A stretch of 64,000 bases of DNA from Parashewanella spongiae. Its GTDB lineage: Bacteria; Pseudomonadota; Gammaproteobacteria; Enterobacterales; Shewanellaceae. The notes under the pieces were generated by a model. It was given only the letters and a program-made list of their open reading frames with translations, was not told where the DNA came from and searched no databases. The stretch is from NCBI RefSeq assembly GCF_004358345.1, contig NZ_CP037952.1, forward strand, positions 2,356,001 to 2,420,000. The letters are read 5' to 3'. Within the stretch, counting starts at the first letter, position 1. Each line of letters opens with the position of its first letter. The translations under genes and the position numbers were made by a program. Positions 8,552 to 19,200 of the stretch are shown here, one piece after another.

Positions 8552-9832
8552 ATGGCTAACACTCCAGTAAATATCAGAATATTACAGCGAAAACTTTACT
8601 TACGCTCAAAGCTTAACTCGGAGCTTCGATTTTACAGCTTGTACGATAAACTCAGTCGCCTAGATATACTCGAAGAAGCCTATCGACGATGCAAAGCCAA
8701 TAAAGGCGGAGCAGGAATTGATGGCATCACATTCAGTTATCTAGAGCAGCAAAAGAAAGTCGTTGCGCTGTTAAAAGAAATTCAAACTCAATTACAACAG
8801 AAAAACTATCGACCTAGCCCAGTCAAACGAGTAGAAATACTCAAAGACAACGGCAAAACGCGGAAACTTGGGATCCCGATAATCAGTGACAGAATTGTGC
8901 AAATGGCGATGACAATAGTGATGCAACCCGTCTACGAACCTCATTTACATGAACACAGTTATGGTTATCGTCCATGTCGAAACGCCCAGCAAGCGGTAAA
9001 AGTCATTGAAATGAGCCTAAAACAAGGCTATCAGCACGTACTTGATGCTGACTTGAGCGCCTATTTCGATACCATCCCGCACGCTAAGTTGATGGCAAAA
9101 ATAGAAAGGCGAATAAGCGACAGCAGCTTTCTGAGTTTGCTGAAAAGCTTTATCAAAGCGCCCATCAGCGTAGAGACGGTCAACAGAAAATGGCGAATAG
9201 AAGCAAACCGATGTGGCACTCCGCAAGGCGGAGTTATCTCTCCACTACTGGCTAACATCTATCTCAACGATTTCTGTTTGAAAATACACGAAAAAACACC
9301 GTGTAAAATCGTTACCTATGCAGATGATTTTGTTGTACTTCATAAGCAAACCTACACACAAGAGCAACTGGACTGGATAACACAGCAATTAAGTGATGAA
9401 GGTCTGAAGCTAAATCAAAGTAAAACCCACTGTGTGGATATGGGAAAGCTGATGAATGAGTTTGATTTCCTCGGTTTTAACTTTCAACGGATCACAGGCC
9501 TCATCAAAGGCACCAGTTACATCAAGATAGAGGCGTCTAAGAAGAGCCAAACAAAGCTGAAAAATAAAATCAGAGACATAGTGAAACACCGAACCTCAAA
9601 TACACTTGGCGTACTGATAAATAAGGTTAATCAAGTTCTGAGGGGATGGAAACACTATTTTGGTGGGATAGGTTATCCCAGAGGTGTATTTTTCAGAATA
9701 AATGGATTTGTAGTAAACCGGTTCTATCGCTGGCATCGTCGCTTAAGTCAACGTCGAAGCAAGTATCTATCACGAGGTGCTTACGAAAAATTACGCCAAG
9801 CTGGTCTTGAGTATTTACCCACGACAAGATGA
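8552..9832 (+). CDS. ltrA: Group II intron reverse transcriptase/maturase
   Basis: 426 residues. In order: RT0-RT7 fingers/palm with KGGAGIDGITFSYLE, KLGIPIISDRIVQMAM, DADLSAYFDTIPH, GTPQGGVISPLLANIYLNDF and the catalytic YADDFVVL; a maturase X domain ending in GWKHYFGGIGYPRGVF and the basic stretch RFYRWHRRLSQRRSKYLSRG. It ends soon after domain X, with no HNH endonuclease module. Such introns usually insert using DNA structure or replication forks. It would help the intron fold and reverse-transcribe it into DNA. It differs from copy 2 by only a few residues over the shared part (for example KIERR against KVERR), indicating recent spread. Confidence 0.95.
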   Translation: MANTPVNIRILQRKLYLRSKLNSELRFYSLYDKLSRLDILEEAYRRCKANKGGAGIDGITFSYLEQQKKVVALLKEIQTQLQQKNYRPSPVKRVEILKDNGKTRKLGIPIISDRIVQMAMTIVMQPVYEPHLHEHSYGYRPCRNAQQAVKVIEMSLKQGYQHVLDADLSAYFDTIPHAKLMAKIERRISDSSFLSLLKSFIKAPISVETVNRKWRIEANRCGTPQGGVISPLLANIYLNDFCLKIHEKTPCKIVTYADDFVVLHKQTYTQEQLDWITQQLSDEGLKLNQSKTHCVDMGKLMNEFDFLGFNFQRITGLIKGTSYIKIEASKKSQTKLKNKIRDIVKHRTSNTLGVLINKVNQVLRGWKHYFGGIGYPRGVFFRINGFVVNRFYRWHRRLSQRRSKYLSRGAYEKLRQAGLEYLPTTR

Positions 9833-9869
9833 TAAGCAAAGTGAAGGGGCCGAGAGAAGTGTAACAACA

Positions 9870-9903
9870 GAGCCGTGTGAGGGAAAACCTCATGCACGGA
9901 ATC
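9870..9903 (+). ncRNA. Group II intron domain V (catalytic hairpin)
   Basis: The 34-base hairpin starting GAGCCGTGTGAGG with a GAAA loop and ending CACGGAATC is the characteristic domain V. Copy 2 has it as the inverse complement near 63125-63158. A domain VI stem follows up to 9952. Confidence 0.8.
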
Positions 9904-9984
9904 GAAGAGGGGCTGCTGGATAAGCGATAGCGAAGCCAGTAGCCTACTCTACTTTATTAATCGATGCTCTAATTTTTTTACTTG

Positions 9985-10109
9985 TTACTCACAATTAGTA
10001 CGTGATTTTCCAGATTTATTCTTGCATTCGTCGCCTTTACAGCCTTCGCGAACTAATGATGCTAATAGATAAGCCGCTGCATCTAATTCGTTGCATCGGT
10101 GACTTTTAT
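9985..10109 (-). pseudogene. C-terminal remnant of an unidentified gene cut by a family-C element
   Basis: On the minus strand the frame from the edge of repeat C1 reads SHRCNELDAAAYLLASLV and continues through a Cys-rich tail (GCKGDEC, TNCE) to a TAA at 9985-9987. Its composition looks coding, and the frame has no start before the repeat boundary at 10110. I infer the 3' end of a gene whose 5' part was lost when C1 arrived. The family is unknown. Confidence 0.4.
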
Positions 10110-10604
10110 CCTAAATAAATCAGTTGAACGCACAATTTAACTTTAATTCATTGAAGTTAAATACAAAATTAAGCAACCCTAATTCACCCATCAGGTGAGT
10201 GCTGAACATTCATATACTTGCCAAAATCACCGCTAGCTGTGTTCTAAATTTTGGAAGTAGAAACGAAGTAATACCAATTACAGTAATTAACTTCCCACTC
10301 AGCAAGAGCCAAAGGATTTCAGTACAAGACGCAAGTTTGAAGTGCTATCGGGATAATTCAAAAACTTGTAACGTAGTAATGGAATTCTTTAGCCTTGCCC
10401 TTCGGGAGCTTGTATGTGTTCAAATTACTACGCAAAATTGTCTCAACGTAGCAATGTAATAACGACAGTTTTGTATGTCGGTCATAACTATGTCTTCATC
10501 AATTTCACTTGTACTTTGAACACATACATAGCTCTGAGCTGGGAATTTAATTACTGTAATTGGTATAACGACAGTTTTGTATGTCGGTAACCACTACTTG
10601 TTGC
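10110..10604. repeat. Family-C element C1, split by family-A element A2 and truncated at the right
   Basis: The left end CCTAAATAAATCAGTTGAAC matches C2 (58916-59177). Similarity continues through TTCACCCATCAGGTGAGTG to the hairpin module, is interrupted at 10269 by A2, and resumes with CGACAG at 10569. It is lost after about 10604, so the right terminus has been deleted or has diverged. Confidence 0.7.
10272..10565. mobile_element. Family-A miniature element A2 (294 bp) with TAA duplication, inserted in C1
   Basis: Termini TACCAATTACAGTAATTAA and the inverse complement. TAA at 10269-10271 is repeated at 10566-10568. Removing the element and one TAA restores GAAGTAACGACAG, the sequence found uninterrupted in the D and E families. 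It contains a hairpin module at 10463-10480. It has no coding capacity. Confidence 0.8.
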
Positions 10605-10687
10605 TTGGCGATGCTTGCAGTTATTGTGTTCCTTTTCATTCTTATTTATTCTTTAACTAGCGCATATAATTGATTCATTACTTTGGA

Positions 10688-12667
10688 TTAGTTCCATAGC
10701 TTTTCACCAAGGCCAGAAGCTCTTTTGGTCGCGTGTTCAACAGCATGCTCAAAAACTTGTCGAGAGCCTAAGCATGAAAAATGCGACTTAGCTCTAGTTA
10801 TGGCTGTGTAAACAAGCTCTTTCGTTAACAATTGCCATTGCGCTTGACTCGGTTTAGGCTGCAAGACTAACGCGACACGTTCAAACTCGCTCCCTTGGCT
10901 TTTATGCACAGTCATAGCAAAACAGGTTTCATGCTTTGGCAAACGAGCAGGAAGCACCTTTAACACCGACCCATCAGCTTTAATAAAGTGTACCATTAAC
11001 CTCTTAGGTTGAGCAGAATCTTGCAAAATAATGCCGATATCACCGTTAAAAAGTCCAAGGTTATAGTCATTGGATTTGATAATAATTGGTCTACCAAGGT
11101 AAAACTCTTGTTTAGCATCGATAAGTTTTCTTTTTGTTAGAATGTCTGCCATTTGCTGATTAATGCCTTCTACACCATAATCGCCAGCACGAGATGAACA
11201 TAGAAGTCGATAATCATTAAATTTATCTATGATGCCAATAGCAGCTTCATCTCCTTCACCCATTCCGACAGTGTAGGCGACTTTGAGTTGCTGAATGAGT
11301 TGTAAATAAGGGCGATAATACTCGACAGATTGATTAATTAAAGTAACAAGGCCAATATTTTCTTGTTTGTTTGCAGATATAATTCCGTGCCCAAGCCAAG
11401 CGAGTTCGTCATAATTCTGTTGCCAAACACCTAAAACTTTAGATAAGTCAGATTGATTGACTGCAGTGGCTAATAAACCTATGCCTGCATCGCCTTTAAA
11501 TCTATGACTGTGTTGTAGCATGCACAAACTGTCTCCAAACGGAGTTTTATCATCAATAAACCCAGTTAATTGGGTTTCAGTTAATTCTGATAATAAGTGA
11601 GCTTGCTGAGCCGAATATCGCATCCGCCATGGTTGCTCTTTACTTGTTGGATCCTGTAAGCCTGCACAAATATCAGCTAAAACTGCTCCTGCTTCGACTG
11701 ATGCAAGCTGATCTTGGTCTCCTAATAATATGAGTCGAGCATGTTCAGGGAGAGCCGTTAAGAGTTTATGCATCATTGGCAAGTCAACCATTGAAGCTTC
11801 ATCAACGATCAATAAATCTAGACGTAACGGATTGTCTTTATTAAATCTGAATCGATGAGAATCTGGAATAACACCTAATAAGCGGTGCGCGGTTGAGGCT
11901 TCTTCTGGAATTTCTTTTATCACTGATAGATCAATGTTATCAGCCTCAAAAGAAAGCTGCTTAGCAAGTCTTATTTTTGAAGCTTTAATCGACTCACTGA
12001 GTCTTGCAGCGGCTTTTCCAGTGGGAGCAACCAAACGAATTGTCAGTTTTTGGTTTAAAAGGAGCAATAATAGAAGCTTAGTTACTGTTGTAGTTTTCCC
12101 TGTACCCGGACCACCGGTAATAACGGCCAGTTGCTTAGTGATTGCGGTTGCTGCTGCAATTTTTTGCCAATCTATACCTTCAAGATTATTAGGAGGAAAA
12201 ACAAGTGAAAGCTGCTGTTTAAGTTTTTCCTTTTTAACTTCTAGTGTAGGCCGAGATAAACGAGTCAGTACGTCACTGACTTGAGTTTCAAACTGGTGAT
12301 AACGCTGGAGGTATAAGCGGTTTCCGTCTATGACGAGTGGGGTTTGTGCTTTAGTTTCTTTGTTAAATTGACTAATCGCAGTAAATGATAATAAGGCCGA
12401 TACTAGTTCAGTTGGTTGAATATTTATAACGCACTGTCTAGGAGACTCATTCATTGGATTAGAATGTTCGATTTGGTCTAAAACAAGGCAGCTATTTTGG
12501 TTTGACAGCTGTTTGCTCAATAAAGCACAAATGAAAATGAAAAATGGATCACTTGTATTGTGCATTTTTGCCATTTCGACAGCGAAATGTCTGTCTAATG
12601 CCGTGAGCTGTCCTTGTTGCTCCCAATACTTGAGAAGTTCGGGCATAGGTTTGTTTGTGTGGATCAT
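10688..12667 (-). CDS. recD: Exonuclease V alpha subunit RecD (5'-3' helicase)
   Basis: The fast 5'-3' motor of RecBCD, which processes double-strand ends for recombination. The 659 residues show the superfamily 1 helicase motifs: Walker A GGPGTGKTTTVTK near residue 185, Walker B LLIVDEASMVD, LILLGDQDQLASVEAG, and C-terminal MTVHKSQGSEF and VYTAITRAK. It is somewhat longer than E. coli RecD (608). The ATG lies two bases beyond the recB stop, so it is translationally linked to recB as third gene of recC-recB-recD. The nearest repeat (C1/A2) ends about 80 bases past its stop. Confidence 0.95.
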   Translation of the reverse strand: MIHTNKPMPELLKYWEQQGQLTALDRHFAVEMAKMHNTSDPFFIFICALLSKQLSNQNSCLVLDQIEHSNPMNESPRQCVINIQPTELVSALLSFTAISQFNKETKAQTPLVIDGNRLYLQRYHQFETQVSDVLTRLSRPTLEVKKEKLKQQLSLVFPPNNLEGIDWQKIAAATAITKQLAVITGGPGTGKTTTVTKLLLLLLLNQKLTIRLVAPTGKAAARLSESIKASKIRLAKQLSFEADNIDLSVIKEIPEEASTAHRLLGVIPDSHRFRFNKDNPLRLDLLIVDEASMVDLPMMHKLLTALPEHARLILLGDQDQLASVEAGAVLADICAGLQDPTSKEQPWRMRYSAQQAHLLSELTETQLTGFIDDKTPFGDSLCMLQHSHRFKGDAGIGLLATAVNQSDLSKVLGVWQQNYDELAWLGHGIISANKQENIGLVTLINQSVEYYRPYLQLIQQLKVAYTVGMGEGDEAAIGIIDKFNDYRLLCSSRAGDYGVEGINQQMADILTKRKLIDAKQEFYLGRPIIIKSNDYNLGLFNGDIGIILQDSAQPKRLMVHFIKADGSVLKVLPARLPKHETCFAMTVHKSQGSEFERVALVLQPKPSQAQWQLLTKELVYTAITRAKSHFSCLGSRQVFEHAVEHATKRASGLGEKLWN

Positions 12668-12669
12668 GT

Positions 12670-15600
12670 TTATGCCCTCAAATCTTGTTTTGTTTCGGTG
12701 CCATTCATAAATAGCTCATCAAGTCTATTGATGAGTGCAAGAGGCGGTTTATCATAATAAATACCTGATTTTGGCTGATTTGCTGACATCCCACGCAGGA
12801 ATAAATAGTAACAACCACCGATATGTTTATCGTAATTGTAATCATCAATTTTCGGTTTTAGGTATCGATGTAAAGCCAATGTATAAAGAATGTATTGTAA
12901 ATCATAACGATGATCTAAAATCGCTTGAGACATGTTTCGGATGCTATAACATTCAAAGTCATCTCCGAGATGGTTAGACTTGTAATCTGCAATATAATAT
13001 TTACCGTTAAACTCGAAAGTTAAATCAATAAAACCTTTAAGCATTCCAATTAAGTCATCAAAAACCAAATTATCACCATAACCAAAATCTTGAAGTGCTT
13101 TATTGACTTGAGTTGCCTTAAGCTTCTTAATTGGCAGGTAAAACTCCATTTCGACAAGTTTTGCACTATTTGGCAGTTTATAGAGGCATAGCCCTTCAGA
13201 GTTCAATGGTGAGCCAAGTAAATCTAAGTACCATTCCATGAGCGGTGTTGTCCATTGTTCATCAATACCGTACTGGAGCATGGCTGCAGGAAGGTGCGTC
13301 TCTAAATCAGATTTTGCATTGGTGAAATCGATTAATTCTAATACTAAATGCATGAAGCTGCCGGCATTAGCACCTTTTTCAAAGTTAAACCTATCTTGCT
13401 TGGTGAAGGGGTCGATGATTTCTTTCTTATTTTGGCTTTCACTGAATGCTTCGGACAGGCTAAGACCTTCGTCATCGGCTCCGGGATGCACTCGTTCATG
13501 AGTCTGGTGTTTTACTAAACCCGAATAACTTCCAACGCGCCAAGGTGTTGTTATCATACGATTGAGTTCTTTTGTTGTAAATTCATCAGTGGCTTGATTT
13601 TTAGGTGAAAAGTTCGTTGTAGATAGTGCTTCAACATTTATTGTACTGATGTTTATCGCTTCAGACTGTAATGACAAAGCTTGCTCTTGCAGTTTATCAA
13701 AATCACAATCTTTACTATCAACACCTAAAAGATAACCGATAGCTGTTTCAAAGAGTTGACTACTTAACCCTGACTTTTTAGTGAATCGACTGTGGTTGGC
13801 AATGGCTAAATAACAACGATAAACAGGACGAGTAAGCGCAACATAAAGTAAACGCAAGTCTTCAGCGAGTGTTTCACGTTTTTGTTTTTCCCAGCCTTCA
13901 TCCGTTTGTTCAATATCCCATGTGAGCTTACCGTCTAAATGATAAATCATAGGCGATGGTCGGCGGCGGTTATCACGAGCTAGACTTACGAATGGCACAA
14001 AGCAAACAGGGTATTCGAGTCCTTTACTTTTGTGAATAGTAACAATTTGAACTAAGTTTTGTTCGCTTTCTAACCTAAGCTGTTGGTCGTCACTGTTGTT
14101 GCTGTTGACCAATTGCTGCTCATACCATGCAAGGAGGGCGCTTACACCATCAATCTCGGTAGATTTTTGTTGGAGAATTTCTGATAAATGGCGAAAATCA
14201 GTTAATCGCCGTCCGCCATCTTCATCATTTAATAATCGCGCAATAAGCTGAGAGTTTTTAGCAAAGGTGAGTAGTGTTGGCATGATCCCACGTTTATGCC
14301 ACACGTTATGTAGTTCAAAACATTGCTCTAACAGTTGTTGGCGTAAGGTTTCATCGTTATTAAATTGATCAATTTGTAGTGCGGTAAATCCAAATAACTT
14401 TGTGGCTAAGGCGCTTCTTAAAAGGCGTTCATTTTTGGGATCTGCAAAACTACGTAAAATAATGGCAAGTTCTTGTGCTTCGAGACAATTAAGTACACTG
14501 TCTCGACTTAAAAAAACGCTACCTACATTTCTATCGATTAATGCTTGCTTAATGACTGCCGCTTCATTGCGATCCCGAACAAGAATGGCAATGTCTTTGG
14601 CTTTTATAGGGTTATTGTCATTAGCGTTAGCACTCATTGAGCTCTGACCCGACTCACTTTCATTGAGTAGCCTTACGATTTCTTCCGCAGCATCTTCAGC
14701 AAGTATTTTTCGTGCCGTTGTTTTATTTAAACCTTTTTCAGGCTCTTCGCTCAACAATCTTATGCGCAAAGCGGAAAGATCGTTTTCTGAATCTTGAATC
14801 ACTTTATTTGCAGCATTAGGAGGTGTGCTTACTGCTTCAAATGGAATTGCTGCATTAATAAATGGATCTTTTGACTTTTTGAATAATTCATTCACACCTT
14901 CAACCATTTTGGTGCTCGAACGCCAGTTTTTTGCCAAAAAATATTGGTCATTCGTTTGATTTCTCGCGTTAATGTATGTGTGAATATCGGCACCACGAAA
15001 GGCGTAAATAGCTTGCTTAGGATCACCAATCATCAGCAATCCAGATTGATCAGTATGTTGGTAAATTTTTGAAAAAATATTGAATTGTAGTGGGTCGGTA
15101 TCTTGGAATTCATCAATTAGCGCAACAGGAAAACGCTGATTAATTTGTTGTGGTAATGATTCAGAATTTTGAGAAATGGCTTGTGATAGTTGAGTCAATA
15201 AATCATCAGGCGTCAGTACATTTTTTTGAATTTTTTGCTGGGCAAAGCGTTCTCGAATATCAGTCAGTGCCTGATACAAAAAGGCTGGTTTTATTTGATT
15301 CGTCAGTTCATTGATTCTTTCAATGTGAGCAAGTAGCTTGGCTTGTTTAGGATGAGGTAGCACTCCACCTTTGTTAAGTTTAATGTTCGATAATGCCAGC
15401 ATCTCCATCTCTTTTTTAGGAGGAAAACCTACACCATAATTTGCCCAATTATTGAGCCGATCGAACATTTGTATCAGTTTTGGATATCCGTCTGATTTTT
15501 TACCAAATCGAACACCACTTAAGGGTAAATCCATTAGTTGCTTGAGAGCGGAGTTGTGCTCTGAAGGCCAGCGAGCCTTAAATTGACTCAAGCTTTGGGT

Positions 15601-16257
15601 TAATTTTTCAGAAACCTCACTAAATTTGCCCGGCTTTACTAATGGCGTATTGTCGAAACTATTAAGCAAAGGGCGTAACTGTTTTATCAAAGTATCAGGA
15701 TCTGAAAACTCATTTTGAATTACTTGAGCCATTTCAGGTGGTAACGTGTAACAATACTGACGCCAATAATCACGAACAGCGTGGTGCATGTATTCGCTGT
15801 CATCTAAAGTAAATTCGGTTTCAAACAGCAATGACGACTCGAACGCCATGTCGGTAAGTATTCTCTGACAAAAACCGTGAATAGTAAAAATTGAAGACTC
15901 ATCGAGTGATTTAAGTGCTAAATCTAGCCTTTTTAAAGCTGCTTGTTTATCGGCTTTAGGTGTTTCTTTTAATAGCTGGTTTATAAAATCATCATTACAT
16001 TCAAGCCCTAAAAAAGCGTGGTAGGTAGCTCTGATACGATTACGAATACGATCACGCAACTCTTCTGTCGCTGCATTGGTGAATGTTACAACCAAAATTT
16101 GCTGGCAGGTAAGGGGAGTGTTTACTCCTCTACCGAGAAGCAGTCTTAAATAGATCCCTGAAATCGTATAGGTTTTACCTGTGCCAGCACTAGCTTCGAT
16201 GAGTCCTTTTCCATAAAGAGGGATGGTTAATGGGTTTAACACTTGGGCTTGACTCAT
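12670..16257 (-). CDS. recB: Exonuclease V beta subunit RecB (helicase-nuclease)
   Basis: 3'-5' helicase and the only nuclease of RecBCD. The 1195 residues (E. coli 1180) show: Walker A EASAGTGKTYTI near residue 20, TFTNAATEELRDRI, the DEXX motif LIDEFQDTDPLQF, GDPKQAIYAFRGAD, VTIHKSKGLEYPV and LLYVALTRPVYRC. The C-terminal nuclease domain is intact, with GSFMHLVLE, the metal-binding GFIDLTFEF and the catalytic DYKSN. The ATG overlaps the recC stop as ATGA. Chi recognition in RecBCD uses RecC, so the chi sequence of this organism cannot be read from this gene. Confidence 0.96.
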   Translation of the reverse strand: MSQAQVLNPLTIPLYGKGLIEASAGTGKTYTISGIYLRLLLGRGVNTPLTCQQILVVTFTNAATEELRDRIRNRIRATYHAFLGLECNDDFINQLLKETPKADKQAALKRLDLALKSLDESSIFTIHGFCQRILTDMAFESSLLFETEFTLDDSEYMHHAVRDYWRQYCYTLPPEMAQVIQNEFSDPDTLIKQLRPLLNSFDNTPLVKPGKFSEVSEKLTQSLSQFKARWPSEHNSALKQLMDLPLSGVRFGKKSDGYPKLIQMFDRLNNWANYGVGFPPKKEMEMLALSNIKLNKGGVLPHPKQAKLLAHIERINELTNQIKPAFLYQALTDIRERFAQQKIQKNVLTPDDLLTQLSQAISQNSESLPQQINQRFPVALIDEFQDTDPLQFNIFSKIYQHTDQSGLLMIGDPKQAIYAFRGADIHTYINARNQTNDQYFLAKNWRSSTKMVEGVNELFKKSKDPFINAAIPFEAVSTPPNAANKVIQDSENDLSALRIRLLSEEPEKGLNKTTARKILAEDAAEEIVRLLNESESGQSSMSANANDNNPIKAKDIAILVRDRNEAAVIKQALIDRNVGSVFLSRDSVLNCLEAQELAIILRSFADPKNERLLRSALATKLFGFTALQIDQFNNDETLRQQLLEQCFELHNVWHKRGIMPTLLTFAKNSQLIARLLNDEDGGRRLTDFRHLSEILQQKSTEIDGVSALLAWYEQQLVNSNNSDDQQLRLESEQNLVQIVTIHKSKGLEYPVCFVPFVSLARDNRRRPSPMIYHLDGKLTWDIEQTDEGWEKQKRETLAEDLRLLYVALTRPVYRCYLAIANHSRFTKKSGLSSQLFETAIGYLLGVDSKDCDFDKLQEQALSLQSEAINISTINVEALSTTNFSPKNQATDEFTTKELNRMITTPWRVGSYSGLVKHQTHERVHPGADDEGLSLSEAFSESQNKKEIIDPFTKQDRFNFEKGANAGSFMHLVLELIDFTNAKSDLETHLPAAMLQYGIDEQWTTPLMEWYLDLLGSPLNSEGLCLYKLPNSAKLVEMEFYLPIKKLKATQVNKALQDFGYGDNLVFDDLIGMLKGFIDLTFEFNGKYYIADYKSNHLGDDFECYSIRNMSQAILDHRYDLQYILYTLALHRYLKPKIDDYNYDKHIGGCYYLFLRGMSANQPKSGIYYDKPPLALINRLDELFMNGTETKQDLRA

Positions 16258-19200
16258 TTTACAGCCTCCTTATTTTTGTTAAGTAGCTCGGCATCGACGT
16301 AATTACTCAATTTCGCTAGAGTATCTGAAGAATAAATTGAAATCATTGGCAGCAATACATCGTGGCTTATTGCGCCAAATGTTTGCTCTGAAAAATCATC
16401 AGGAAACTGATATAACCGACGATAATGTGGGTCGTTACTTTCACCTAGCTGGCTTTGTTCGTCCAGCCATTGTTTTTGGCAGGTGGCAAGTTTTTTTGCA
16501 TGCTCACCTTCTTCATTGGCATAAGCTAATGATGTTTTCGGGAGAAAAGGTAATGGAAAAGTTAAACCGTTAAAGTAATGGCTTAATAGTCCAGCTAGTT
16601 TTTCTTTGGCTGAGTCAGCTTTTAAGGGTAACAGTGCATGATAATGGCTAATGTCAAGAAGGAAACTGTGATGTTTATGACCCATAGCATTTAATGCTAA
16701 GTGTCTGATGTATAGCCTGATTAAATCGCGCCCGTGGGCTTTACCGGGACGAACATTAATTAAGCCTTTTGCACAAACATCATCAATTCGACCAACAAGT
16801 GTTAAACTTTGTGCGACTTCGTCAAATGATAGGTTGATATCGATGTTTGATGATTTTTCTTCGCCCCTTAAAAACAAACAACGGCCAATAAGTGGTGCTA
16901 AATCTTGTTTATATTGGCTGAGTAATATGTCATCAAATGGCGAAACAGGTAATTCACCAGTGGCTTTTATTTTGGAATAAAAGCCATCGTCAACATCTTC
17001 AACTCCTTGAGAAATCGACTGTGTTAACAATGAGTCTTGTAGTTTATAACGCTCTAATGCATTGAGTGTGAATGGTTCATCGTTTTCATCTTGGTCGATA
17101 TTGATGCCAAGATCTAAATTTAAGGTTCGGTTAAAAAAGTATTGTGCAGGATTTCGATAAAATCGGATCAATGCGGATAAATCAAGTTCTTCAATAGCAT
17201 CTTGAGTTGTATTTATTTTTATATCGGAATTGATAAACGCTTCAGGTTCGATAAGCTTGTTTGGTGGACACCACTGCGCATCATAGCTGGCAATTTTTTT
17301 GGATATTTCTGCATTCTCACTTTCATATAGTGAAGTGTCAAATGGCTGTAACGGCTGTGATTTTATCAGTTTATTAATTAGTCCTTTTTCATAGTTAGGT
17401 GACGTTTTAGGTAATTGATAACAGAGCTGGCAATACTCTTGGAGTTCAGAAACCAACATGGACGGTATACGCTCACTGTTGTCACGCTCACTGTTCCCTA
17501 TGTAACTGATGTAAAGTTGTTGTCTTGCAGAAAGCAATGCTTCTAAAAACAGGTATCTATCATCTAGCCTTCTCGAACGATCACCTTTACGAGGTGCATA
17601 TTTGGAAACTAAATCAAAGCCCACAGGATGTTGGGTTCGAGGGTATACACCGTCATTCATGCCCAGCAAGCATACAAGTTTAAAGGGAATAGAGCGCATT
17701 GGCATCAAGGTGCAAAAATTGATTGAACCTGCAAGGTAGCGTTGGCCTACTCTGGACTCGGTGAGGCTTGCGGTAAACCAATTGTTTAAAATGCTAACGT
17801 TTAAATCGTCGTAGAAACCCGCGTCGGTGAGTTCTGTTTTTAATTTTGTTATCGCATCGCGGATCTCTTGTAACTGTGGACGCTCGTAATCATCGGCTAC
17901 ATAAAAAGCATCGACTAATGTGTTTAATTGTTCAAGACGTTCTGTTGCATTGATAGGTTGATTAAATAATTGGTGATATTCATCAATGGCCTCTATGAAG
18001 TTGAGCAGCTTTCCTAAGGATTGAGCTGACATGCCTTCAACGCCTTCAACTTTTAAACTGTCGTGGTAAAGTGGACTATCGTCACTGAAAGCGTACCCTA
18101 GGATTAATCTTTTTAAGCCAAAAGCCCAAGAGTTTTGCTCAAAACTTGGAATACCAAGTTCAGCACGGTTATCTTGATCTCTGCCCCAGCGAACGCCCGC
18201 TTGATTTAGCCAACGTTTAATAAGTTGAAGTTCGTCATCGTCAATGTTGAATTTTTGTAATACGGCAGGTACTTCGAGAATACTGATAATATCAGTGACC
18301 GCGTAGCGGCTTATCGATATTTTTAATAAACTTAAAAAGCTATTCACTAACGGAGATTCTTGAGCTACACCGCGATCTGCTATTGCATAGGGTAAGTAGT
18401 GTTGACCTTGCTTTGATGAAAATACTGCATCAATATATGGCGCGTATGAAGCGACATCAGGCAACATAATTACGATGTCTTTAGGTTTTAGTTTCGGATC
18501 CTGTTCAAGTTTTGTAAGAAGGTGATCGTGCAAAGTTTCAATTTCACGTAATGGGCTATGGCAACTTACAAACAGGATGGAATCATCACTTTCAGATACG
18601 ATTCTTCGTTGATCTGATTTACGATATACGTCAGCATCAGGCCCTAAAGGTTGCCCGAGTGTTTCCATTTCAAGGATATCGTGCTGAATACCATGCAAAA
18701 TTGTCGGTGAATTTTGATTTAACGGGCTTTGATAATATTCAATACTGAGATCTGAGTTCAGTTCAGGTAGCTCCAAAATTAAATCCAGTAATTCTCGCCC
18801 CATTTTACCATTGTTTGCAAGCAGAGGGTTTCCTACTTCAAGTTTATCTTCCCATAACTCAGGCAATTGATGCTTATCGGCAAATTGAACCGCCATTTTA
18901 GCTCTTAGCTTTGGATCAACAATATCACCCCAATAATGTTGGCATGGACTCAAATTAAACATGAAGACATCAATGCGCTGTGCGAGACCATGAAGGATCT
19001 CTATAAACTGCGGCGGCATTGATGAAATACCAAAGACGAATAAACGTTTAGGCAATGAGTCATAATTCGAACTTTCATCTATGAGTTTATTGATTAAATG
19101 GTGATGTAAGTTAGCGCGGTGATATTGGCTTTGTTCTAATACATTGTTATTAAAATCGATTAAACATCGCCATAAAATGGGTTGCCATTGTTGATCTGGC

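Larger units (their letters stand above)
7942..9952 (+). mobile_element. Complete group II intron, copy 1
   Basis: A self-splicing retroelement of about 2.0 kb. The 5' end GAGCGCC approximates the GUGYG consensus, a long structured leader follows, then the reverse transcriptase gene (8552-9832), then domain V (9870-9903) and a domain VI stem ending CTCTAC, fitting the AY 3' end. Boundaries are set by the flanks: the base before is the last base of element B1 and the bases after are that element's missing TTTAT duplication. A nearly identical copy enters the window at 63076 in the opposite orientation. Confidence 0.82.

Noticed and set aside
10199-10459. Open frame across C1 and A2
   Set aside because: It spans two nested non-coding elements, so it is a product of the insertion.
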